The position numbers and the translations under genes are program-made. This document shows, one piece after another, positions 17,295 to 26,039 of a stretch of 54,685 nt of DNA. This stretch comes from Adlercreutzia sp. ZJ176 (GTDB taxonomy: Bacteria; Actinomycetota; Coriobacteriia; Coriobacteriales; Eggerthellaceae): NCBI RefSeq assembly GCF_011038975.1, contig NZ_JAAKEC010000021.1:1-54685 (forward strand), read 5' to 3'. A model generated the notes under the pieces. The model was not told the DNA's origin, did no database searches, and worked only from the letters and a program-made list of their open reading frames with translations. Every line of letters starts with the position of its first letter. Within the stretch, counting starts at the first letter, position 1.

Positions 17295-17722
17295 GCAACG
17301 AGGGAAAGACCGTCAAGGCGCATTACCGGGGCACGCTTGACGACGGCGAGCAGTTCGACTCGTCCTACGACCGCGGCGAGCCCATCGAGTTCACCTGCAT
17401 GGCGGGCCAGATGATCCCCGGCTTCGACCAGGCCGTGGTTGACATGCAGGTGGGCGAGAAGAAGACCGTGCGCATCGAGCCCGAGGACGCCTACGGCGAG
17501 GTCCGCGCGGAGCTCATCCAGGAGGTGCCCATGGAGAACGTGTCCAACGCCGCCGAGCTGCCCGTGGGCCAGACCGTGTACATGCACGGCCCGAACGGCC
17601 AGCCCGTGCCGGTTCAGGTGGTGAAGATCGAGAACGGCATGGTGACGTTCGACATGAACCACCCCATGGCCGGCAAGGCCCTCAACTTCGAGATCGAGCT
17701 GGTCGAGGTCATAGGGGCGTAG
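17291..17722 (+). CDS. FKBP-type peptidyl-prolyl isomerase, SlyD-like
   Basis: A 143-residue FKBP with the bacterial SlyD plan: the FKBP half (YRGTLDDGEQFDSSYDRGEP, then MIPGFDQAV), an inserted flap after EPEDAYGEV for chaperone function, and return to the FKBP fold at the end (HPMAGKALNFEIELVEV). The His/Cys-rich metal tail of E. coli SlyD is absent, so nickel delivery is unlikely. It assists folding in the cytoplasm; no signal peptide is seen. The start at 17291 follows AAAGGA at 8 bases. Confidence 0.92.
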   Translation: MSNEGKTVKAHYRGTLDDGEQFDSSYDRGEPIEFTCMAGQMIPGFDQAVVDMQVGEKKTVRIEPEDAYGEVRAELIQEVPMENVSNAAELPVGQTVYMHGPNGQPVPVQVVKIENGMVTFDMNHPMAGKALNFEIELVEVIGA

Positions 17723-17821
17723 CGCGCCCGCACGCGGAAGGCACGTTCCCGCGGAAGGCGCGGCGCCGCAGGACGCGACGCGCCTGCGAGCGAAGCGGTG
17801 AGCGCATCGGAGCGGTTTGAG

Positions 17822-17851
17822 GAGACCCCGCATACTCAAGCATGCGGGGTC
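17822..17851. terminator. Bidirectional terminator between the PPIase and GltB-type genes
   Basis: Eleven-base perfect stem AGACCCCGCAT / ATGCGGGGTCT with an eight-base loop, between convergent genes, with TCTTCG after it on the plus strand. It likely ends both transcripts, though the T-runs are short. Confidence 0.7.
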
Positions 17852-17866
17852 TTCGTGCGCTCGCGG

Positions 17867-18607
17867 CTAGCTTGCGTACATGCTGGCGTAGGGGCGCGAC
17901 GAGGCGGGGCGCAGCCGCCAGAAACCCTCGCCGTCATCCGCCACAGGCGCGCCGAGCTCGTCGGCGAACGCGACGTTGTAGCGCCCGAGCAGATCGCGCA
18001 AAAGCTCCTTGTCCGCCTCGTCAACCTCTTCGAGCACCAGCCCCTGCGGCACGTCCTGCTCGTCCAGCCTGCTGCGCAGGTAGATCACGCCACCGTGCAT
18101 GCCCGTGGCCAGGTACTCGCCCGGCCTGCCCAGAAGCACGATGACGCCGCCCGCCATGTACTCGCCGAGAAAGCTCCCCGCGTCCCCGCCGATCACGATG
18201 GCGGGGCACTTCTGCTCGTACTGCTTCATGTGGATGCCCACGCGCCAGCCGCACCCGTCGCGCACGAAGATCTCGCCGCCGCGCATGGCGTAGCCCGCCG
18301 CGTCGCCGCAGCGCCCGTGGATGACGACGCTGCCCGCGTTCATGGTGTTGCCGATCTGGTCCTGGGCGTTGCCGAACACCTCGATGGCACCGCCGTCCAT
18401 ATAGCAGGCCATGTCGTTGCCGGGCGTTCCGTGGATCTCGAGGCGCTTGCCCGCGGGCATGGCGCAGCCGAGATAGCGCTGTGCGTACACGCAGTGCAGC
18501 TCCACCACGTCGGCGTGCTCGAGCGCCACGCGCACCTGCTCGTTGGCCTCCTTGAAGTGAGCTGTTCCCAGCTCGACTGATGCCCGCGTCGTCAGCTCCT
18601 GGGCCAT
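17867..18607 (-). CDS. Glutamate synthase GXGXG-domain subunit (third gene)
   Basis: A stand-alone version of the C-terminal beta-helix domain of the glutamate synthase large subunit, 246 residues. It shows the repeating glycine pattern (GTPGNDMACYMDGG, GNAQDQIGNTMNAG, GRCGDAAGYAMRGG, GGDAGSFLGEYMAGG). In the fused enzyme this domain supports the structure linking amidotransferase and FMN domains. Here it follows the FMN gene by 33 bases. Similar split genes occur in archaea and as GlxC-type proteins in proteobacteria. A formylmethanofuran dehydrogenase subunit C shares the fold, but the neighbours favour glutamate synthase. Confidence 0.85.
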   Translation of the reverse strand: MAQELTTRASVELGTAHFKEANEQVRVALEHADVVELHCVYAQRYLGCAMPAGKRLEIHGTPGNDMACYMDGGAIEVFGNAQDQIGNTMNAGSVVIHGRCGDAAGYAMRGGEIFVRDGCGWRVGIHMKQYEQKCPAIVIGGDAGSFLGEYMAGGVIVLLGRPGEYLATGMHGGVIYLRSRLDEQDVPQGLVLEEVDEADKELLRDLLGRYNVAFADELGAPVADDGEGFWRLRPASSRPYASMYAS

Positions 18608-18640
18608 GGCTACGCACGCTCCTTCGTTCGCTTCATGTCA

Positions 18641-20149
18641 TCACTCTCCCGCGTATTTCACGCCGAGGATCTCAAGCTCCTTCTCGTTGAGCCCCACGCC
18701 GCGCAGCATGAGGCGGTTGCCGCGCAGGCTGTCGATGGCGTTGATGCCCATGCCGCCCATCATCTCCTGGATCTCGTGGTTCCAGCCGCGGATCAGGTTG
18801 ACCACGCGCTCGGCCGCGACCTCAGGGTTGAGGCGGCGGGTGAGCTCGGGGCGCTGCGTCGCGATGCCCCAGTTGCACTTGCCGCTCGAGCAGTCGCCGC
18901 ACTGGTGGCACCCCAGCGCGATGAGTGCCGCCGAGGCGCAGTAGACCGCGTCGGCGCCGAGCGCGATGGCGCGCACCACGTCGGCCGAGTTGCGTAGGGA
19001 GCCCGCCGCCACCAGGCTCACCGTGGAGCGGATGCCCTCGTCGCGCAGGCGCTGGTCGACGGCGGCCAGCGCAAGCTCAATGGGGATGCCCACGTTGTCG
19101 CGGATGCGCTTGGGCGCGGCGCCGGTGCCGCCGCGGAAGCCGTCGACCACGATAATGTCAGCCCCTGCGCGCGCCATGCCCGACGCGATGGCGGCCGCGT
19201 TGTGCACGGCGGCGATCTTCACCAGGATGGGCTTGGCGTAGCGCGTGGCCTCCTTCAGCGAGAAGATGAGCTGGCGCAAGTCCTCGATCGAGTAGATGTC
19301 GTGGTGGGGCGCCGGCGAGATGGCGTCGGTGCCCTGGGGGATCATGCGCGTGCGCGACACCTCGGCGTTGATCTTCTCGCCGGGCAGGTGCCCGCCGATG
19401 CCGGGCTTGGCACCCTGGCCGATCTTGATCTCGATGGCAGCGCCCGCCTCGAGGTAATGGGGGTCGACGCCGAAGCGGCCCGAGGCCACCTGCACGATGG
19501 CGTTTGCCGCGTAGGGCTCGAGGTCGCGGTGCAGGCCGCCCTCGCCCGTGTTGAAGTACGTGCCCAGCTCGCGCGCCGCCATGGCGAGCGCCATCTGCGT
19601 GTTGAGCGAGACGGAGCCGAAGCTCATGGCCGAGAACATGAGGGGGACGTCGAGTTTGATCTGCGGCGGCATCGGGGAGACGAGCTTGTGCTCGCGCTCG
19701 TTGACCTTGAGCATGCCCGGGCGGCTGCCCAGAAGCACGCGAGTCTCCATGGGCTCGCGCAGAGGGTCGATGGAGGGGTTCGTGACCTGGCTCGCGTTCA
19801 GGAGCAGGTGGTCCCAGTAGATGGGGTACGGCTCGGGGTTTCCCATCGAGGACAGGAGCACCGCGCCGGTCTGCGCCTGCTTGGCGATGTCCTGCATGGA
19901 GCCGAGCGTCCAGTTCGCCGACCCGCTGTCAACTTGAGGCCATCGGGTGATGGCGATGGCCTTCGTGGGGCACATGACCACGCAGCGCTGGCAGTTCACG
20001 CACGCGGCATAGTCGGCCACCACCACGCGTCCGAGGTCATCGTCGACGCGGTGGACCTGGTTTGAGCACGAGCGCTCGCACACGCCGCACTGGACGCACA
20101 GGTCGCGGTCGCGCTCCACCTTGTAGCGGGGAAGCAGGTAGTCGAGCAT
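18641..20149 (-). CDS. Glutamate synthase FMN/Fe-S subunit with N-terminal ferredoxin domains
   Basis: A 502-residue protein. Residues about 15-65 carry two 4Fe-4S motifs (CVQCGVCERSC and CVNCQRCVVMC). The rest is the glutamate synthase FMN barrel, with the glycine-rich GEGGLHRDLEPY, IKIGQGAKPGIGGHLPG and VDGFRGGTGAAPKR segments and the Fe-S binding GCHQCGDCSSGKCNWG. It would use electrons from ferredoxin or another carrier through its own Fe-S domain to reduce 2-oxoglutarate plus ammonia to glutamate. No GltD-type NADPH subunit is next to it. The ATG follows GGAGG inside the preceding gene, 4 bases after its stop. Confidence 0.9.
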   Translation of the reverse strand: MLDYLLPRYKVERDRDLCVQCGVCERSCSNQVHRVDDDLGRVVVADYAACVNCQRCVVMCPTKAIAITRWPQVDSGSANWTLGSMQDIAKQAQTGAVLLSSMGNPEPYPIYWDHLLLNASQVTNPSIDPLREPMETRVLLGSRPGMLKVNEREHKLVSPMPPQIKLDVPLMFSAMSFGSVSLNTQMALAMAARELGTYFNTGEGGLHRDLEPYAANAIVQVASGRFGVDPHYLEAGAAIEIKIGQGAKPGIGGHLPGEKINAEVSRTRMIPQGTDAISPAPHHDIYSIEDLRQLIFSLKEATRYAKPILVKIAAVHNAAAIASGMARAGADIIVVDGFRGGTGAAPKRIRDNVGIPIELALAAVDQRLRDEGIRSTVSLVAAGSLRNSADVVRAIALGADAVYCASAALIALGCHQCGDCSSGKCNWGIATQRPELTRRLNPEVAAERVVNLIRGWNHEIQEMMGGMGINAIDSLRGNRLMLRGVGLNEKELEILGVKYAGE

Positions 20150-20153
20150 GCGC

Positions 20154-21350
20154 TTACGCCTCCTTCCTTCTCCGCGGCAGAACGCCCACCTCGTGCTTGA
20201 ACGGCTTGGCCGACGGCGTGTTCTCCGCCGACTCGCCGCGCTTGCGGCGGGCCACCTCGTCGAGCTGGACCACGAACGGCACGCCGCCGTCGATGGAGCG
20301 CACGTTCTCGGCGTCGGGGCACACGACCTCGATGGCCGCCTGCTCGCTGGCCAGGTACACCAGGGAGCCCTTCTCGGCCACCATGAGCGCGCGCAGCTTG
20401 AGGCGGTCGTTGAGGGCGAGCAGCCCCTCGTCGGAGCCGAGGATCACCGAGAACGGCCCGTTCACGAGGGCGCTCGAGTAGGTGGCGCGCAGCGCCGTCT
20501 CGAAGGCGGCGCGCTCGGGGCTCATGCGGTCGATGTCATCCCACGAGCTGGCCGTCATGATGTGCGCCGCCATCTCCTGCGAGAACCCGTGGCGGCGGGA
20601 CAAAAGGTCGAACAAATACGTGATGACCTCGGTGTCCGTCTGGAGCTCGCAGTCGTAGCCGAACTGCTCGACGTAGCGGCGGTTGGCGTCGTAGCTGGAG
20701 ATCTCGCCGTTGTGCACCACCGACCAGTTGAGCAGCGTGAAGGGGTGCGCGCCGCCCCACCAGCCGGGCGTGTTGGTGGGAAAGCGCCCGTGCGCCGTCC
20801 ATGCCCATGCCCGGTAGTCCTGGATGCGGTAGAACGCGCCGATGTCCTCCGGGTAGCCGACGCCCTTGAAGGCGCCCATGTTCTTGCCCGACGAGGCCAC
20901 GAAGGCGCCGTCGATCTGGCCGTTGATGTGAAACACGTGCTGCATGGTGTACTCGGACTCGTCCAAGCCGCTCATGTTGAGGCGCATGGGGTGCGGCGCC
21001 ACGAAGTAGCGCCATATGTCGGGCGGGTTCTTGATGGAGCCGACGCTCTCCGTGGGGATGCGCTCCTGCTTCTCGCTCATGAAGTGCTTGTCGAGGTAGG
21101 CTTCCGTCTCCGCGCGCGCGTCACGGCTCTCGTACATGATGTGGAACGCGTAGAGGTCCTGGTACTCAGGGTAGATGCCGTACGCCGCGAATCCGCCGCC
21201 GAGGCCGTTGCCGCGGTCATGCATGAGGGCGATCGACTTCAGGATGTCGCTTCCGTCGTGCCGCTCGCCGCTGCGGTCCATGATGCCCGCGATGGCGCAG
21301 CCCGAGGGTATCCTGACGCGCCCCTCCCTGAGGCTTTCCCTGTTCTGCAT
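20154..21350 (-). CDS. Glutamate synthase class II glutamine amidotransferase subunit (first gene)
   Basis: The 399-residue product is a class II (Ntn) glutaminase domain. The nucleophile is Cys18 in PSGCAIAGIMD, so a 17-residue propeptide must be removed. AHGRFPTNTPGWWGGAHPF, VVHNGEISSYDANRRY and DTEVITYLFDLL match the glutaminase domain. It should hydrolyse glutamine and pass ammonia to the FMN subunit. The ORF is open further upstream, but ATG 21350 has GAGGAG at about 8 bases, and the upstream part belongs to the attenuator-like leader. Confidence 0.9.
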   Translation of the reverse strand: MQNRESLREGRVRIPSGCAIAGIMDRSGERHDGSDILKSIALMHDRGNGLGGGFAAYGIYPEYQDLYAFHIMYESRDARAETEAYLDKHFMSEKQERIPTESVGSIKNPPDIWRYFVAPHPMRLNMSGLDESEYTMQHVFHINGQIDGAFVASSGKNMGAFKGVGYPEDIGAFYRIQDYRAWAWTAHGRFPTNTPGWWGGAHPFTLLNWSVVHNGEISSYDANRRYVEQFGYDCELQTDTEVITYLFDLLSRRHGFSQEMAAHIMTASSWDDIDRMSPERAAFETALRATYSSALVNGPFSVILGSDEGLLALNDRLKLRALMVAEKGSLVYLASEQAAIEVVCPDAENVRSIDGGVPFVVQLDEVARRKRGESAENTPSAKPFKHEVGVLPRRRKEA

Positions 21351-21352
21351 GG

Positions 21353-21365
21353 GTATGCTCCTCGT
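21353..21365 (-). repeat. 13-nt direct repeat, copy 2 (glutamate synthase ribosome site)
   Basis: The minus-strand string ACGAGGAGCATAC, containing the ribosome site of the amidotransferase gene, recurs exactly at 21576-21588, where it lies inside a nine-codon ORF. Duplication of a Shine-Dalgarno region within one leader is unusual. Confidence 0.7.
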
Positions 21366-21371
21366 CTCAAT

Positions 21372-21428
21372 AGGAAAAAACCCAGCCATGCAGGCGCCCT
21401 GCGCCCCCGCCGCCGCAGACCCCACGGC
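21372..21428 (-). terminator. Attenuator-like terminator in the glutamate synthase leader
   Basis: On the minus strand CAGCCGTG pairs with CATGGCTG (one G-U pair) around a GC-rich inner hairpin (GGCGC-AGG-GCGCC), and TTTTTT (21375-21380) follows immediately. The structure ends only 25 bases before the start codon and downstream of other leader elements, so it looks like an attenuator rather than the end of an upstream gene. Confidence 0.6.
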
Positions 21429-21534
21429 TGAGCACGAGGTCCGAGGTCATGCCCGCGCCTGAGGCCGCGACCGCCTCGCGCGTCGAAAGAACCCGCGTAG
21501 CGGGGCGGTTGACGGAGGCGCAGGGCGCCTGCAT
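21388..21534 (-). repeat. 18-nt perfect inverted repeat in the glutamate synthase leader
   Basis: GGCGCAGGGCGCCTGCAT at 21517-21534 is the exact complement of 21388-21405. The leader RNA therefore makes ATGCAGGCGCCCTGCGCC first, and later a full complement inside the terminator stem. Pairing the two would break the terminator. The upstream copy can also be held in its own stem: 21507-21513 pairs with 21541-21547 (GGTTGAC / GTCAACC). Confidence 0.7.
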
Positions 21535-21567
21535 CCTGTGGTCAACCCAGCATAGGCGGCTATTGTT

Positions 21568-21594
21568 TCAGGCGCGTATGCTCCTCGTTTCCAT
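21568..21594 (-). CDS. Nine-codon ORF in the glutamate synthase leader
   Basis: ATG at 21594 to TGA at 21568 encodes METRSIRA. Only AGG abuts the ATG, so initiation is doubtful. The same ETRSI codons recur just before the amidotransferase start because of the 13-nt repeat. It may be a remnant of a duplicated start region rather than a gene. Confidence 0.2.
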   Translation of the reverse strand: METRSIRA

Positions 21595-21602
21595 CCTGTT
21601 TC

Positions 21603-21639
21603 ACGTGCGGCCCCGCGCAGCTCGCGCGAGGCCGCACGC
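21603..21639 (-). terminator. Long GC-rich hairpin after the unknown gene
   Basis: GTGCGGCC-CGCGC pairs with GCGCG-GGCCGCAC around AGCT, just past the stop of the 21652-22521 gene. No T-run follows, so it is a probable but not certain terminator or transcript-end stabiliser. Confidence 0.45.
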
Positions 21640-21651
21640 GCTTAAGGAGGC

Positions 21652-22521
21652 TCAGGCCGCCGTCTTCAAGGCGTCAAGCTCAACCAGGGCCTGGAGCAGG
21701 TCGATCCAGCTGTTGTAGTTGAAGAGCTCGGCGATCCTCGTGAGCCGGAAGACGTAGTCCTCGTCAGAGGGAGACAGGCGTCCCACAGGTACCTCCGGTG
21801 CGAACAGGACCTCCCCCGAAAGGCCGTCCTGGCCGTCCAAGAAGCGCTCCTTGCGCCAGGCCGCCCCGCGAGGAGGCCGGCGCGCCCGCGCCGCGCCGAA
21901 CCCGAAGTACGTCATGGCCCAGAAGACGCTTCCCACCGCGAGGCAGCGCTCCTTGCCGCACAGCGACCGCGGAACCCACATGCGCCGGCCGAGCGTCTCA
22001 GACCACGGCTCGAAGGCGAGCGGGAGCACCGAGCGCTCAAGGCGCCTCCACGCCCACGGCCTGCCGGCGCACGCGCGCCCGACGCCGCCTTCCGCGTCTC
22101 GCAGCGCCGCGAGCCCCGCCACGCGGGATGCTCCCCCGTCAAGCAGCGCGGCCATCTCGGGCACGTCGGCGCCGTCGAGGACAGCCGCCCCCACGCGCCG
22201 CCGCAGCGTGCCCCGCGCGTCAACCACCTCGAGCCACTCCCAGGGAACGACGAGGCTCTCCGGATGCGCGTCCGCACGCGACGGCACGTTGAGCATGCAG
22301 CGCAGCGACGCCTCGATCTTGCGGACGAGCGCCTCCGCGCAGGCCCCGTCAAGCGCCTCAACCGAGACGTGCCACCCCGCCTCGGCGCCGAGGACGGCCT
22401 CGAGGAGATCGCGCGAGGCGCACGACGCCAGCGCCTCCCTCACCGTGATGACGTCATCTGCGTTGACCTCAAGCTCTCCGAAGCAGAACTGCCGATTGTT
22501 GTCACCTGACTGCGCTGACAT
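21652..22521 (-). CDS. Unknown protein under a LexA-like box
   Basis: A 289-residue soluble protein without signal or membrane segments and with no family recognised. It has a polar N-terminus (SGDNNRQFCFGELEV), several Trp-rich patches (WEWLEVVD, RPWAWRRLERS) and an acidic end (SPSDEDYVFRLTRIAELFNYNSWIDLLQALVELDAL). The ATG at 22521 follows AGAGGTG. The reading frame is open much further upstream (to 23760), but that part is the shadow of the permease gene. Its promoter has TATACT with a GAAC-N4-GTTC palindrome across the -35, which suggests DNA-damage control. Function unknown. Confidence 0.65.
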   Translation of the reverse strand: MSAQSGDNNRQFCFGELEVNADDVITVREALASCASRDLLEAVLGAEAGWHVSVEALDGACAEALVRKIEASLRCMLNVPSRADAHPESLVVPWEWLEVVDARGTLRRRVGAAVLDGADVPEMAALLDGGASRVAGLAALRDAEGGVGRACAGRPWAWRRLERSVLPLAFEPWSETLGRRMWVPRSLCGKERCLAVGSVFWAMTYFGFGAARARRPPRGAAWRKERFLDGQDGLSGEVLFAPEVPVGRLSPSDEDYVFRLTRIAELFNYNSWIDLLQALVELDALKTAA

Positions 22522-22568
22522 GCGGATCACCTCTTCGATTTTCGTACACCTGTTCTTTTTCGTAGACA

Positions 22569-22597
22569 GTATAGCACGAAGAGGGAACATTTGTTCA
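22569..22597 (-). promoter_or_regulatory. Promoter with LexA-like operator before the unknown gene
   Basis: Minus-strand -35 TGAACA (22592-22597), 17 bases, -10 TATACT (22569-22574). The palindrome GAACATTTGTTC (22585-22596) overlaps the -35. Its GAAC-N4-GTTC core is the consensus of Bacillus/actinobacterial LexA boxes (established knowledge). Overlap with the promoter is where a repressor site would be expected. Confidence 0.6.
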
Positions 22598-22649
22598 GAG
22601 AAATTTGCACTATTTTTCGAATTATGCGGCAGCGCGCGAGGACATCCGC

Positions 22650-23990
22650 CTAAACCTCGTCCTCCACCACGAGCGGACCCTCCACCTTGGCATCCTTCGG
22701 CAGCACGAGCGACAGCACGATGGCCACCACGAACACCACGGCCACGCAGTTGGTGGCGAACACGCTCTGCACGAGCGCGGGAAACGCCCCGAAGATGTCG
22801 CTCATCTGGGTGAACCCGATGCCCACCGCGAGCGAGAGCGCGGCGATGGTGATGTTGCGCTGCGTGAAGCCGGCGCTCGCGATCATCTGAAAGCCGCTCA
22901 AGATGATGTTGCCGAACATCATGATGGTGCACCCGCCGAGCACCGCCTCGGGCAGCGACGAGAACGCCAGGCTCACCACCGGCACGAACCCGGCGAGCAC
23001 GAGCACGAACGCGCCCGTGGCGATGGCGCGGCGGTTCACCACCTTCGTCATGGCGATCAGCCCCACGTTCTGCGAGAACGACGTCACCGGCGAGCAGCCG
23101 AAGCAGCCCGAGAACGTGCTCGTGAAGCCGTCGGCCACGATGGCGCCGGAAAGCTCCTTGTCGGACGGCGCGCGCTTGAACGCCACGGCCGTGAGCGCCG
23201 ACACGTCGCCGATGGTCTCGGTAGCCGACACCAGAAAGATCAGCGTGATGGAGATGATGGCGCCCAGGTCGAGCACGGGCGTCACCGGCATGAGCGTCGG
23301 CAGCGCGACGGGAGCGGCGCCCGCGAACACGCTGAAGTCCACCTTGCCGAGCGGGATGGCCACCACATAGCCCACGAGCAGGCCGAACAGCACGGCGAGC
23401 TGCTTGGTGGTGCCCTTCGCCAGCGCCTGGAACGCCAGGCACGCCACGAGCGACACCGTGCCGAGCGCCAGGTTCTCCCACGAGCCGAAGTCCTCGGCGC
23501 CCGAGCCGCCGCCGAACGACGCCGCGCCCACGCCCAGAAGCGAGAACCCGATGGCCGTCACCACCACCGCCGCCACGATGGGCGTGATGATGCGCCGCCA
23601 GTACTGCGCGAACAGGCCGAGCACGCCCTCGACGACGCCGCCCACGATGACGGCCCCGATGAGCGCGCCGTAGCCGGACGTCGCCGCGATGGTGCAGGCC
23701 ACCGACACGAACGTGAAGCTGATGCCCATGACGATGGGCAGGCCCGAGCCCGCGCGCCACACGGGGAACAGTTGGATGAACGTGCCGATGCCCGCGATAA
23801 GCATGGCGTTCTGGATGAGCAGCGCGCCCTGCTCGGAGGAGAGGCCCGCAGCCGCCGCGATGATGGCGATGGGCGCGAGGTTCGCCACGAACATGGCGAG
23901 CACGTGCTGGAGCCCGTACGGGAACGCCCGCGCCAAAGGGATCTTCGCGTCAAGCGACGAGAGCGCCGCGGCGTCTATCTTCCCGCTCAT
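22650..23990 (-). CDS. pbuX: Xanthine/uracil permease (NCS2 family), probably xanthine
   Basis: A 446-residue integral membrane transporter with about 14 hydrophobic segments, starting near [11 protein letters not shown] (a NCS2 hallmark), with [13 protein letters not shown] and [17 protein letters not shown] blocks. It should import xanthine (or another oxopurine) with a proton. The specificity call rests mainly on coupling to xpt: its start overlaps the xpt stop (ATGA at 23987-23990), as in xpt-pbuX operons of Firmicutes. Uracil or urate transport is the alternative. No purine riboswitch was found ahead of xpt. Confidence 0.88.
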   Translation of the reverse strand: MSGKIDAAALSSLDAKIPLARAFPYGLQHVLAMFVANLAPIAIIAAAAGLSSEQGALLIQNAMLIAGIGTFIQLFPVWRAGSGLPIVMGISFTFVSVACTIAATSGYGALIGAVIVGGVVEGVLGLFAQYWRRIITPIVAAVVVTAIGFSLLGVGAASFGGGSGAEDFGSWENLALGTVSLVACLAFQALAKGTTKQLAVLFGLLVGYVVAIPLGKVDFSVFAGAAPVALPTLMPVTPVLDLGAIISITLIFLVSATETIGDVSALTAVAFKRAPSDKELSGAIVADGFTSTFSGCFGCSPVTSFSQNVGLIAMTKVVNRRAIATGAFVLVLAGFVPVVSLAFSSLPEAVLGGCTIMMFGNIILSGFQMIASAGFTQRNITIAALSLAVGIGFTQMSDIFGAFPALVQSVFATNCVAVVFVVAIVLSLVLPKDAKVEGPLVVEDEV

Positions 23991-24565
23991 GCGCGGAACA
24001 CGATCTCGCCCGTTCCAGCATCCATGGACTCGATGATGGCGAGGGACTGCAGGTCGTAGCCGCGCTCGCGCAGGCTGTCGCCGCCGCCCTGGAAGCCCTT
24101 CTCGATGGCGACGCCGATGCCCTCGACCACCGCGCCCGCGTTCTCGCAGATCTCGATGAGGCCGTTCAGGGCGCAGCCGTTCGCCAGGAAGTCGTCGATG
24201 ATGAGCACGTGGTCCCCAGGGCCGATACAGCGCGTGGACACGATGACGTCGAACATCTTACCGTGCGTGAACGACCTGATGCGCGTGGCGTACACGGTGC
24301 CGTCAAGGTTGATGCTCTGCGACTTCTTCGCGAACACCGCCGGCACGCCGAAGCACTGCGCCGTGATGACGGCGATGCCGATGCCCGACGCTTCGATGGT
24401 GAGGATCTTGTTGATCGGGCGGTCGGAGAACCGCCTCCACCACTCCCTCGCCATGGCGTCGAACAGAGCCACGTCCATCTCGTGGTTCAGAAACGAGTCG
24501 ACCTTCAGCACGTCGTTGTCCTTCACCACGCCGTCGCGCCTGATGCGCTCTTCAAGCAGTCGCAT
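23987..24565 (-). CDS. xpt: Xanthine phosphoribosyltransferase
   Basis: It converts xanthine and PRPP into XMP for guanine nucleotide synthesis. The 192-residue type I PRTase has the PRPP loop [14 protein letters not shown] and an N-terminus ([20 protein letters not shown]) very close to the Bacillus Xpt pattern. The first ATG at 24565 follows GGGAAAGG. The gene sits between queF, 153 bases upstream, and pbuX. Confidence 0.93.
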   Translation of the reverse strand: MRLLEERIRRDGVVKDNDVLKVDSFLNHEMDVALFDAMAREWWRRFSDRPINKILTIEASGIGIAVITAQCFGVPAVFAKKSQSINLDGTVYATRIRSFTHGKMFDVIVSTRCIGPGDHVLIIDDFLANGCALNGLIEICENAGAVVEGIGVAIEKGFQGGGDSLRERGYDLQSLAIIESMDAGTGEIVFRA

Positions 24566-24718
24566 AGCCCATCCTTTCCCTGTCTCGCAAGAGAACCCGC
24601 GGGCAGGCCCCCTCCATCCTGTTCAGACAGTTTAGCGAAAACGAGCGCGCATGGGCAGGACACGCGCAAGGAAATGCACGTTCTTTGGCGAGCGCGCTTG
24701 GCGCGACGCGGTCGCGCC

Positions 24719-25201
24719 TCAGCGGTTGTCGACGCGCTCGGGGCTCAGGTCGTGGCCCGAGAGGCGCCGCCAGGCCACTTCCTCCCAGCGCGTGTTCGGG
24801 CGCCCGTAGTTGCAGTACGGGTCGATGGAGATGCCGCCCCGCGGCAGGAACTTGCCCCACACCTCGATGTACTTGGGGTCCATGAGCCGGATCAGGTCCT
24901 TCATGATCACGTTCACGCAGTCCTCGTGGAAGCCCCCGTGGTTGCGGAAGCTGAACAGGTACAGCTTCAGGCTCTTCGACTCCACCATGCGCACGTCGGG
25001 CACGTAGCTGATGTAGATGGTGGCGAAGTCGGGCTGGCCCGTGATGGGGCACAGGCTCGTGAACTCAGGGCAGTTGAACTTCACGAAGTAGTCGACGTCC
25101 TGGTGCTTGTTGACGAACGTCTCGAGCACGGAGGGGTCGTAGTCGTGCGGGTACGCCACGTGCTGGTTGCCCAGCAGCGTGAGGCTCTCAGCGTCGCTCA
25201 T
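24719..25201 (-). CDS. queF: NADPH-dependent preQ0 reductase (QueF, unimodular type)
   Basis: It reduces 7-cyano-7-deazaguanine (preQ0) to preQ1, the precursor of queuosine. The 160-residue protein carries the thioimide-forming Cys51 in [12 protein letters not shown] and the family motif ESKSLK (74-79) followed by YLFSFRNHG. Its size fits the short type. Two ATGs lie close together; 25201 has GGAG at the right distance, while 25207 is too near, so the shorter start is used. It follows queC at 25 bases. Confidence 0.95.
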   Translation of the reverse strand: MSDAESLTLLGNQHVAYPHDYDPSVLETFVNKHQDVDYFVKFNCPEFTSLCPITGQPDFATIYISYVPDVRMVESKSLKLYLFSFRNHGGFHEDCVNVIMKDLIRLMDPKYIEVWGKFLPRGGISIDPYCNYGRPNTRWEEVAWRRLSGHDLSPERVDNR

Positions 25202-25226
25202 GGTCATGCTCCTTCGGCGATCAGGC

Positions 25227-26039
25227 TCAGCGGCCGATCAGCGGGTCGGGGACGTTGTTGGCGGCGAAGGCGCGGGCGCGGTCGATGCAGGTGCCGCAGG
25301 TGCCGCAAGGGGTAACGCCGCCCTCGTAGCACGACCACGTGAGCTCGTACGGCACGCCGAGCGCGAGGCCCTCCCGCACGATGTCCGCCTTCGACCAGGC
25401 CACATACGGCGCCTCGAGCGTGAGCTCGCCGCCCGTGCCCTCCTCGACGGCCCGGCGCATGGCATCGACGAACGCCGGCGAGCAGTCGGGGTAGGCGTCG
25501 CCCGCCCAGTCATCGTGGTGGGCGCCGTAGAGCAGCACCGCGCACCCGAGCGAAAGCGCTATCGACGCAGCCGACGACAGGAACAGCCCGTTGCGGAAGG
25601 GCACGTACGTGCTCACGAGCGGGCCGTTCGCGCAGGCGAGCTGCTCGGCGTAGCTCGCCTGCGGGACGCCCTCGGTCGAGTGCGCCAGAAGCGAGCAGTT
25701 GCTGTCGGCGAAGATTGCCCCGAGGTCGAGCGTGCGCGCGTCGACGCCGTAGTGCCGCGCTACCGCGCGGGCCGAGTCCATCTCGCGCACGTGCCGCTGC
25801 CCGTACGTAATGCTCAGCGCGACCACGTTCCCGACTCCGAAGTCGCGCACCGCGCGGGCCAAAAGCGTGGTCGAGTCCACGCCGCCCGAGCACAGCACGA
25901 GCGCGCGCCGCGGGCGCGCCTCCGCGGGCGCCGCCGCACCCTCCCGCGCGCCGCCGGCCTGCGCCTCCGCGCCTTCCCGCACGTCGCCACCGGCCTGCGC
26001 GCCACTGCTAGCCGTCACGCCGCCTCGCTCCTCTTCCAT
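25227..26039 (-). CDS. queC: 7-cyano-7-deazaguanine synthase (QueC)
   Basis: It makes preQ0 from 7-carboxy-7-deazaguanine, ammonia and ATP. The P-loop is [10 protein letters not shown] (48-57) and the zinc site is the C-terminal [15 protein letters not shown]. The reading frame starts directly after the queE stop, which gives 270 residues with a 43-residue Ala/Gly/Glu-rich N-terminal tail unlike the family; a later start (for example at a GTG) is possible. Confidence 0.94.
   Translation of the reverse strand: MEEERGGVTASSGAQAGGDVREGAEAQAGGAREGAAAPAEARPRRALVLCSGGVDSTTLLARAVRDFGVGNVVALSITYGQRHVREMDSARAVARHYGVDARTLDLGAIFADSNCSLLAHSTEGVPQASYAEQLACANGPLVSTYVPFRNGLFLSSAASIALSLGCAVLLYGAHHDDWAGDAYPDCSPAFVDAMRRAVEEGTGGELTLEAPYVAWSKADIVREGLALGVPYELTWSCYEGGVTPCGTCGTCIDRARAFAANNVPDPLIGR

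Noticed and set aside
22522-23760. Upstream extension of the unknown gene's reading frame
   Set aside because: It overlaps pbuX in another frame and is Arg/His/Gly-rich; promoter, LexA-like box and ribosome site place the start at 22521.
24566-24718. Purine riboswitch ahead of xpt
   Set aside because: The conserved purine-aptamer core was not found in the 153-base gap.
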